Position numbers and translations under genes: made by a program
Notes under the pieces: model-generated
What the model was told of the DNA's origin: nothing
What the model saw: the letters and a program-made list of their open reading frames with translations, nothing else
Database searches by the model: none
Shown here: in pieces, positions 6,329 to 11,443 of the stretch
Numbering within the stretch: position 1 is the first letter of the stretch
Layout: the number at the start of each line of letters is the position of its first letter
From: Desulfobacteraceae bacterium
GTDB taxonomy: Bacteria > Desulfobacterota > Desulfobacteria > Desulfobacterales > Desulfosalsimonadaceae
Direction: 5' to 3'
Assembly (NCBI GenBank): GCA_027353395.1
Contig: DAIEHU010000054.1
Span: forward strand, 1 to 11,443
Length of the DNA: 11,443 bases

Positions 6329-7027
6329 ATGGTGGCGGCGATTCGTTCCTTTATCGGCAAATATAAATTTCTGATACTCTTGGCGATTGGCGCGGTGGGC
6401 GTGTGGTTGGCGTTTAGAGCCCCGCTCATGGTCTGGTATGACCGGTTGACGGACAGGGATTGGGTTAAAGCCTATATCCAGTCCTGGGGGGCCGCCGCGC
6501 CCTTGGTGTTTACCGCCATGCAGATCGCTCAGGTGGTCTTTGCGCCGATTCCCGGCGAGGTCAGCGGGTTTGCGGGCGGTTATGTTTTCGGCGCAACCCA
6601 GGGATTTATTTATTCCAGTATCGGTCTTGCGGCGGGTTCCGCCATTAATTTCGGGATCGGCCGGGTCTTGGGATTCCGGTATATCCGGAAAATTATCCCC
6701 CCCAGAAGTCTGGAAAAATTTGACCGGTTTGTATCCCATCAGGGGGTGATTGCGCTTCTGGGCATGTTTATGTTCCCCGGTTTTCCCAAGGATTATCTCT
6801 GCATTTTTCTGGGCGCCACCGCCCTGCCGTTTAAACTATTTATCCTGCTGGCCGGGTTCGGCAGAATGCCGGGAACCCTCATGCTCAGTGTGCAGGGAGA
6901 GTTTCTGATGGCCAAAGAATACGGCCTTCTGGCTGGCGTTTGCGCAATCAGTCTAATGGTTGTGCTGATCGCCTTCAAATACCGGCAGGCGATCTACCGG
7001 TGGGCGGAGGCGAATAATAAGAGATAG
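6329..7027 (+). CDS. VTT/TVP38-TMEM64 family inner-membrane protein
   Basis: This is a 232-aa integral membrane protein of the VTT (DedA-like, formerly SNARE-associated) family. Members are implicated in lipid or small-molecule movement across the membrane; the substrate here cannot be told. One membrane helix lies at about 13-30. The family re-entrant segment FAPIPGEVSGFAGGYVFG spans 71-88, followed by SAINFGIGRVLG (104-115). The second conserved half is MFPGFPKDYLCIFLGAT (148-164) with the Pro/Asp pair, then GFGRMPGTL (177-185), and a last helix lies at about 198-216. The ATG is 14 nt after the pgk stop, so co-transcription with pgk is likely; only a weak CGGA serves as ribosome site. The stop codon lies inside a perfect inverted repeat (7020-7052). 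The family call is firm, the function open. Confidence 0.88.
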   Translation: MVAAIRSFIGKYKFLILLAIGAVGVWLAFRAPLMVWYDRLTDRDWVKAYIQSWGAAAPLVFTAMQIAQVVFAPIPGEVSGFAGGYVFGATQGFIYSSIGLAAGSAINFGIGRVLGFRYIRKIIPPRSLEKFDRFVSHQGVIALLGMFMFPGFPKDYLCIFLGATALPFKLFILLAGFGRMPGTLMLSVQGEFLMAKEYGLLAGVCAISLMVVLIAFKYRQAIYRWAEANNKR

Positions 7028-7052
7028 TCAATTATATCAGTTGACTATCTCT
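7020..7052. promoter_or_regulatory. perfect 12-bp inverted repeat, operator-like
   Basis: AGAGATAGTCAA (7020-7031) and TTGACTATCTCT (7041-7052) are exact reverse complements separated by 9 nt. The left arm contains the TAG stop of the VTT gene, and the right arm contains the -35 box of the promoter at 7041-7069. There is no T-run after the second arm, so an intrinsic terminator is unlikely. The position suits a repressor or activator binding site. A protein-binding role is inferred, not shown. Confidence 0.6.
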
Positions 7053-7069
7053 ATGTATAAAGCTATAGT
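7041..7069 (+). promoter_or_regulatory. sigma-70-type promoter for the 355-aa gene and possibly downstream genes
   Basis: TTGACT (7041-7046) and TATAGT (7064-7069) each match the consensus at five of six bases and are 17 bp apart. Initiation near 7076 would give a leader of roughly 50 nt before the TTG start at 7123 or 7129. The -35 box is embedded in the right arm of the inverted repeat 7020-7052, which suggests regulation. Confidence 0.6.
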
Positions 7070-7122
7070 CCTGCTGCTTGTCGATTTTAGTGGGTTACGA
7101 ACCTTTCACCAATTGACGGGGG

Positions 7123-8190
7123 TTGCCATTGTACTGGAAACTCAGAGACGAATTAAGTCTTTCCGAACGGTTAAGGCGTTCCTATTATTTGTTGCTGCGG
7201 GACGAAGTCAACCGATTTCTTCTGGAAAAAGCGCTGACCCAGTCCTATCAAAATTTTGCCGCCCACAAGATCCCCTATCCATTTGTGGAACGCCGGGAAC
7301 TCAAGCCACGGGCGAGGATTCCCAAGCAGGAATATGAATGCCAGAATTCATTTCTGGTGATTTTTCTGGAAGACATCATTCCGCCGGAGCATAAAAAATA
7401 TATCCGGTTTTTTGATTCCAACCGCACCACCAAGACCAATTTGCTTGCATCCAAAACCCTTCCCCTGGATTCCACCTTTGACAGAACCCAGAAATATATG
7501 GATTCCGCTCATTTCATGGATGTTTTTGACGAGCTTCTGCCCGTGGATTATGCATTGCTGATTCAGCGGGATCCGTCCCGTCTGCTAGGACAGGACCGGT
7601 ACAGCATTTCTCATTTCCATGTGCGGATCGACTGGCCCATCACGGAGGCCGCCGAAGACATGGCCCGTGAACTTCGGTATATTTCCAAGGATTTATATGA
7701 AAAAGGGGAGAAATATGCGGAAGATGCGCAGAGAAAATTTTTTGAGTATTACAGCCTCCCGGAAATGGTGGGGGGCCGCCGGACCGCTGCCGCAGTGGCC
7801 GCGCAATACTTAAAGCGGATTCCCTGCATTTCAAGCGTTTATGTGGCCAGCAGCGAATCGCGGGCGCTCATCCGGTCAACGGAATGCGGGGTGTCCAAAT
7901 TTGTTCTCGTCAAGCTAACCGAAAAAGAAATGACCCAGATTGCGGAATCCAATAACATGCCGGTATCGCGATTGAAGAAAAATTATATGGTCGCAGGCGA
8001 AGGCAGGAGCGGCGTGTTTATATTCAGGGTCACCTATACGCGCACCGTCCATGCCATGCCGCCGGAAAGCGGAAAATTGCGGGAGCTTGTTCCGGAGCCA
8101 TACTGGCTGACCGTGGGCTACCAGCATATCCTGCCCAGACCCGGTGTGTGGGAGTGGCGGCCGATTTACTGCAATCTGGTTTATGCGTGA
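7123..8190 (+). CDS. uncharacterised soluble protein, 355 aa
   Basis: I do not recognise this family. The frame is long, uses codons like its neighbours and is preceded by a good promoter, so it is a real gene. There is no signal peptide, membrane helix or obvious catalytic motif. A first part (about 1-60) is helical and rich in Arg/Leu. A mixed alpha/beta part contains SFLVIFLEDIIPPEHKKYIR and a SISHFHVRIDWPIT strand (about 160-174). A long charged helix covers about 174-210, then GGRRTAAAVAAQYL. The C-terminal third is beta-rich and ends in an aromatic stretch. No ATG lies near the beginning and an in-frame TGA at 7114-7116 limits the start. TTG at 7123 or TTG at 7129 must be used, the latter 6 nt after a GGGGG run that could act as ribosome site. 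It is probably cytoplasmic. Confidence 0.75.
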   Translation: MPLYWKLRDELSLSERLRRSYYLLLRDEVNRFLLEKALTQSYQNFAAHKIPYPFVERRELKPRARIPKQEYECQNSFLVIFLEDIIPPEHKKYIRFFDSNRTTKTNLLASKTLPLDSTFDRTQKYMDSAHFMDVFDELLPVDYALLIQRDPSRLLGQDRYSISHFHVRIDWPITEAAEDMARELRYISKDLYEKGEKYAEDAQRKFFEYYSLPEMVGGRRTAAAVAAQYLKRIPCISSVYVASSESRALIRSTECGVSKFVLVKLTEKEMTQIAESNNMPVSRLKKNYMVAGEGRSGVFIFRVTYTRTVHAMPPESGKLRELVPEPYWLTVGYQHILPRPGVWEWRPIYCNLVYA

Positions 8191-8295
8191 TGGTTGCCGG
8201 TATGATGCAAATGTCATGAGCCGGAATGGGAACGTCCGGATATCCTGATCAACCCCGTTTAAGCCCCACACTGATGAAAGGCGTCGGAAAAATTC

Positions 8296-10797
8296 ATGAA
8301 AACCTATTCCTCTCCCGCTTTGTTTCAACACTTTCTCCGGCTGACATTTGCCGCCCTGCTTGCTGTTTCGTTTGGATTCACGCGGCCGGCCCAGGCCGCT
8401 GTCGATCCGAGGCCCCAGAAAGGCTGCGTCAAGATTGAATTGACCGGAAAGGGCGTTTACCAGATCACCGGCGGCGATTTATCGGCTGCGGGGGTTGATC
8501 CCGCAGTCATTGATCCGGACTCGTTCCGCATGTTTCACGGGGATACGGAAATCCGGATTTCCGTATCCGCTGGAAACGACGGGGTTTTTGATCCAACGGA
8601 CGCCATCCGGTTTTATGCGCCGGGAATCGATACCCGGTATACCGGCGTAGACGTTTACTGGCTGTATTGGGGAACGGCGGTCCAGGGACGCCGGATGCTG
8701 ACGGTGGAAAGCGCTGCCGCCGGGGGCGCTTCCCTGATATCCACTTTCAGGGAAAATCTTGTCGTTGAAGAGAATCATACTCTGTGGGCCGATACGCCGG
8801 GTGCGCCGGAAAGCGACTACTGGTTTTGGGATAAACTTACGGCCCCGCAAACCAAAAGCCTCTCATTTGATGCGCCTTTCCTGACCGCCTCCGGCGACGC
8901 TGTCCTGTCTGTTTATTTTCAGGGGCGGTCCGATGGATCGGGAGCCTTCGGCCATCATACAGTCGTCACTTTAAACGGCCAGACCATCGGGGATGAAACC
9001 TGGTCTGGCGCAACCGCCCATGTGCAAACCATGACAACGCCGCAAGCGGATTTGAAAAGCGCTTCCAACCAGATGATCATTACCTCAGATAATTCCGGGT
9101 CATCCGGCAGCGTTATTTATCTGAACCGTATTGAAATCAATTATCAAAAGACCCTGACCGCCAGAAACAACGCCCTGATATTCACTATCCGTCAGCCGGA
9201 ACCGGCCCAGGCGGCTGTGTCGAATTTCAGCAGTAACGCCATCACTGTTTTTGACATTACCGATCCGGTGAATGTCGGTTTGCTTTCCGGTGTCGGCATT
9301 CAGGCGGAGAATACCGCTTTCAAGGCGGTATTTCAGCATTCCGGCGGGGAAAAAACATATGCGGCGGTTGCCGCCGGTGCGGTGAAAGCGCCTGACCGGC
9401 TCACTTTCAAGCAACCGGTGGACCTGAAAAACATGGCGGGTGGAGCGGATTATGTTCTGATATCCGGCAAAGCGTTCCTGCCCGCTCTTGAAAAACTCTG
9501 CGAACTCCGGCGGCTTCAGGGGTTGCGGGTAAAAACCGCGGCCATTGAAGATATTTATGATGTGTTCAGTTTCGGGTTTTTCGATCCCGCGGCGGTGCGT
9601 GATTTCCTAAAATACGCCGCCGAGAATTGGCAAAAACCCTCGCCCCGGTATGTGCTGCTGGCCGGAGATTCCAATCTGGATTACCGGAATTATTTCGGGA
9701 CGAATAAACAAAATATTGTGCCTGTGCATTTGAGCAAAACTTTAGAACTGGGCCTGACGCCGTCGGACAACTGGTTTGTGAACTTTGATGAAGCGAGCCC
9801 GGTGCCTGACATGAATATCGGGCGTATTCCGGGAGCCAGTCCGGAGGATATGGCGGCCATTGTTCATAAACTGATCCGGTATGAAACCGCTAAAACTGAA
9901 TTTCCCGGAAGGGCGCTGCTGGTGGCCGATGATGATGACATGGCGTTTGAAAATTTGAATGATCTTCTGGCGACCTATCTGCCGCCTGATATTACCGCGG
10001 TTAAAATTTACGCCCGGCTTTACGCTGATTTGAACGTGGTCACCTCGGACATCCTTGGCGCCATCGACAGCGGCGCGCTCATCACCAGTTTTGTGGGACA
10101 CGGGGATGTCATCCGGTGGGGCGCGGAGCCATCCGGCGGTGGTGATTTTATTATCGCCGCAAACGACCTGAGCAATCTGACCAACAAAGACCGGCTCAGT
10201 TTTATCATTGCCATGGACTGCCTGAACGGTTATTTTTCGCAGTCTTATGATTACAGCCTGGCCGAAGAATGGGTCATGGCGCCGGACAAAGGCGCCGTCG
10301 CCTGCATCGCCCCCAGCGGCCTTTCCCATTCCCAGGAACATGAATTGTTCGGCGCCGCGGTTTTTGAGAATATTTTTCAGAAAAAGGAAAACCGCATCGG
10401 CGATATCTGCACCCAATCGAAACTGGACGCCTATTATGCGGGAGCGTCTGATAAAGTATTGATTTCATTAAATCTTATCGGAGATCCAGCTACACGGCTG
10501 GCCATTTACCGCACCCCCTCCGATCTGGTGACGGCATATTGGATCACGGCAACCGCAGGCCCGGGCGGGAGCATCTCCCCGGCTGGGGAAATCCCGGCGT
10601 TTGACAATGACGCCGAAACCTTTTCCATCACACCGGCGGACGGCTACGTGGTGTCCGATGTTTCTGTGGATGGAGTGTCCCAGGGCGCTGTCAGCGAATA
10701 CACATTGGGCGACATCAAGAAAGACCATATTATTTCCGCGGCATTTAAAGCCAAATCCGGCGGCGGTGGCGGATGTTTTATTAACGCATTGAAATGA
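8296..10797 (+). CDS. secreted gingipain-like cysteine peptidase (family C25) with InlB-type repeat and GGGGGCFI tail
   Basis: This 833-aa protein is exported: a signal peptide ends in AQA at residues 32-34. Residues about 35-370 are beta-rich and resemble the N-terminal part of PorU-like C25 proteins (GKGVYQITGGDL; DAIRFYAPG with VYWLYWG). The C25 peptidase domain spans about 385-735. It has LLAGDSNLDY, DNWF, GRIPGASPEDM....KLIRYE, the catalytic His602 in FVGHGD, and the catalytic Cys642 in AMDCLNG, spaced much as in gingipains. A divergent InlB B-repeat-like beta domain follows (about 749-819: ATAGPGGSISP...TPADGYVVSDVSVDG). The protein ends in GGGGGCFINALK with Cys827. C25 enzymes cut after Arg or Lys or act as sortases in type IX systems; specificity here is unknown. 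The kinase-like gene begins 27 nt downstream. The ATG at 8296 has only a weak GGAAA ribosome site. Confidence 0.9.
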   Translation: MKTYSSPALFQHFLRLTFAALLAVSFGFTRPAQAAVDPRPQKGCVKIELTGKGVYQITGGDLSAAGVDPAVIDPDSFRMFHGDTEIRISVSAGNDGVFDPTDAIRFYAPGIDTRYTGVDVYWLYWGTAVQGRRMLTVESAAAGGASLISTFRENLVVEENHTLWADTPGAPESDYWFWDKLTAPQTKSLSFDAPFLTASGDAVLSVYFQGRSDGSGAFGHHTVVTLNGQTIGDETWSGATAHVQTMTTPQADLKSASNQMIITSDNSGSSGSVIYLNRIEINYQKTLTARNNALIFTIRQPEPAQAAVSNFSSNAITVFDITDPVNVGLLSGVGIQAENTAFKAVFQHSGGEKTYAAVAAGAVKAPDRLTFKQPVDLKNMAGGADYVLISGKAFLPALEKLCELRRLQGLRVKTAAIEDIYDVFSFGFFDPAAVRDFLKYAAENWQKPSPRYVLLAGDSNLDYRNYFGTNKQNIVPVHLSKTLELGLTPSDNWFVNFDEASPVPDMNIGRIPGASPEDMAAIVHKLIRYETAKTEFPGRALLVADDDDMAFENLNDLLATYLPPDITAVKIYARLYADLNVVTSDILGAIDSGALITSFVGHGDVIRWGAEPSGGGDFIIAANDLSNLTNKDRLSFIIAMDCLNGYFSQSYDYSLAEEWVMAPDKGAVACIAPSGLSHSQEHELFGAAVFENIFQKKENRIGDICTQSKLDAYYAGASDKVLISLNLIGDPATRLAIYRTPSDLVTAYWITATAGPGGSISPAGEIPAFDNDAETFSITPADGYVVSDVSVDGVSQGAVSEYTLGDIKKDHIISAAFKAKSGGGGGCFINALK

Positions 10798-10824
10798 CTG
10801 CTTTAAGACAGGAGCTTTTCATGA

Positions 10825-11443
10825 ATGCTGAACCTTAGCGGATATGACATTATCTGTGAGCTGCCCCCGAAAAACGGGGCCGCCATTTATTCCGCCCGTC
10901 ATATCCCGTCTTCCGCCCGGGTACGTATTCATTTTCTGCCGGTCGGTCCGCTGGCGAAAGACCAGTGTGAATCGATTTACCGGCATTTTCTGCCGTTAAA
11001 AAATCTCATATCCCCCCATCTTGCACGGGTGTATGCCATTCTCAGGATTTCAGAGGCATCGGCATCCGGGATCGCTTTTATCACCGGTGATCCGGAAGGG
11101 ATTTCTCTGAAAGACTGGCTTGCCCGCCAAAATCCCCTGCCGTGGGAGAATTTTTCAGAAATATTTGTTCACATCGCGCTTGGGCTTGTTTCCGCGGTTA
11201 ACGATCTGCACAAGGCAGGTCTTACCCATGCGGGCCTCACGCCTTCAGCCATCGTTATCGTTCCGGAAAACCATCGCGTGTGTATCAGCGATTTCGCATT
11301 CGGCATGCATACGGCCATATTCCCAGACGGACTGACCCCGGACAGCAGGGATCAAGCCCCCTTGATGGAAGACTGCCTGCCGTATATTTCACCGGAACAG
11401 ACGGGACGGATGAATCGCAAAACCGATTACCGGACGGATTTTT
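10825..11443 (+). CDS. N-terminal protein-kinase-like (pseudokinase) domain of a large sensor protein, partial
   Basis: The frame stays open to the window edge, giving 206 residues. It follows the eukaryotic-type kinase fold: GYDIICEL..NGAAIYSARH (6-27) as the nucleotide loop, a catalytic-loop equivalent at 135-143, DFA at 156-158, and YISPEQTGRMNRKTDYRTDF (187-206). The last motif is characteristic of kinase domains heading very large kinase/AAA-ATPase/GAF/histidine-kinase proteins, so several domains probably follow outside the window. Key catalytic residues are missing: His36 stands where the VAIK lysine should be, HAG replaces HRD, Thr139 replaces the loop Lys, and Ala142 replaces the metal-binding Asn. 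Only the DFG Asp156 is kept. The ATG at 10825 is supported by GGAG at 10811-10814; the ATG at 10821 runs into a stop after five codons. The 27-nt gap suggests an operon with the C25 peptidase gene. Confidence 0.83.
   Translation, partial: MLNLSGYDIICELPPKNGAAIYSARHIPSSARVRIHFLPVGPLAKDQCESIYRHFLPLKNLISPHLARVYAILRISEASASGIAFITGDPEGISLKDWLARQNPLPWENFSEIFVHIALGLVSAVNDLHKAGLTHAGLTPSAIVIVPENHRVCISDFAFGMHTAIFPDGLTPDSRDQAPLMEDCLPYISPEQTGRMNRKTDYRTDF

Noticed and set aside
7020..7052. Inverted repeat as a Rho-independent terminator of the VTT gene
   Set aside because: The stem is AT-rich, overlaps the stop codon and is followed by ATGTATAAAG rather than a T-run; the operator/promoter reading explains it better.
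9742..10416. 224-codon minus-strand open frame opposite the C25 peptidase
   Set aside because: It lies entirely antisense to the catalytic domain and has no recognisable domain or upstream signal.
1..11443. CRISPR array, tRNA, rRNA or insertion-sequence genes
   Set aside because: No spaced direct repeats, tRNA cloverleaf pattern, ribosomal RNA segments or transposase-like proteins were seen on either strand.

Overview
The window most likely comes from a Desulfobacterota (deltaproteobacterial, Desulfobacterales-like) chromosome. This rests on several pointers: an outer-membrane-biogenesis type M48/TPR protease, a chromosomal-type parA-parB pair, a gingipain-like C25 peptidase with a poly-Gly-Cys-Phe-Ile tail, a kinase of the large multi-domain sensor class, and a CTCTGCG-type palindromic repeat that I associate with such genomes. 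The lineage is inferred from family resemblance, not from a marker gene.

Region 1 (1-900) is accessory DNA. Two attC-like recombination sites (46-136 and about 813-900) flank one AT-rich gene for an unrecognised multi-pass membrane protein (161-820), and the stop codon of that gene lies inside the second site. This is the layout of an integron gene cassette. No integron integrase is visible, so it is either the far end of an integron or a free-standing attC cluster. A short reading frame ending at 43 may be the tail of the preceding cassette gene.

Region 2 (900-1723) holds a tightly coupled DUF4160-DUF2442 gene pair, a compact two-gene unit of the toxin-antitoxin-like sort. After it come about 200 bp without a gene, containing an imperfect 28-bp palindrome (1564-1628) that probably ends transcription from the opposite strand.

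Region 3 (1724-7027) is the housekeeping core. A secreted M48 zinc protease with TPR repeats (BepA-like) runs leftward from a recognisable promoter. Running rightward are parA, parB, pgk and a VTT/TVP38-family membrane protein. ParA and ParB form the chromosome-segregation pair. Phosphoglycerate kinase and the VTT protein follow with short gaps and may share transcripts, though they are functionally unrelated.

Region 4 (7020-11443) begins with a perfect 12-bp inverted repeat that overlaps both the VTT stop codon and the -35 box of a good sigma-70-type promoter (TTGACT, 17 bp, TATAGT). Next come an unrecognised soluble 355-aa protein, a secreted 833-aa C25-family cysteine peptidase, and, 27 bp later, a kinase-like protein that runs off the window. 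The kinase domain has lost most catalytic residues, so it looks like a pseudokinase heading a larger signalling protein. The most interesting items are the cassette and its attC sites, the operator-like repeat on the promoter at 7041, the peptidase tail, and the pseudokinase.
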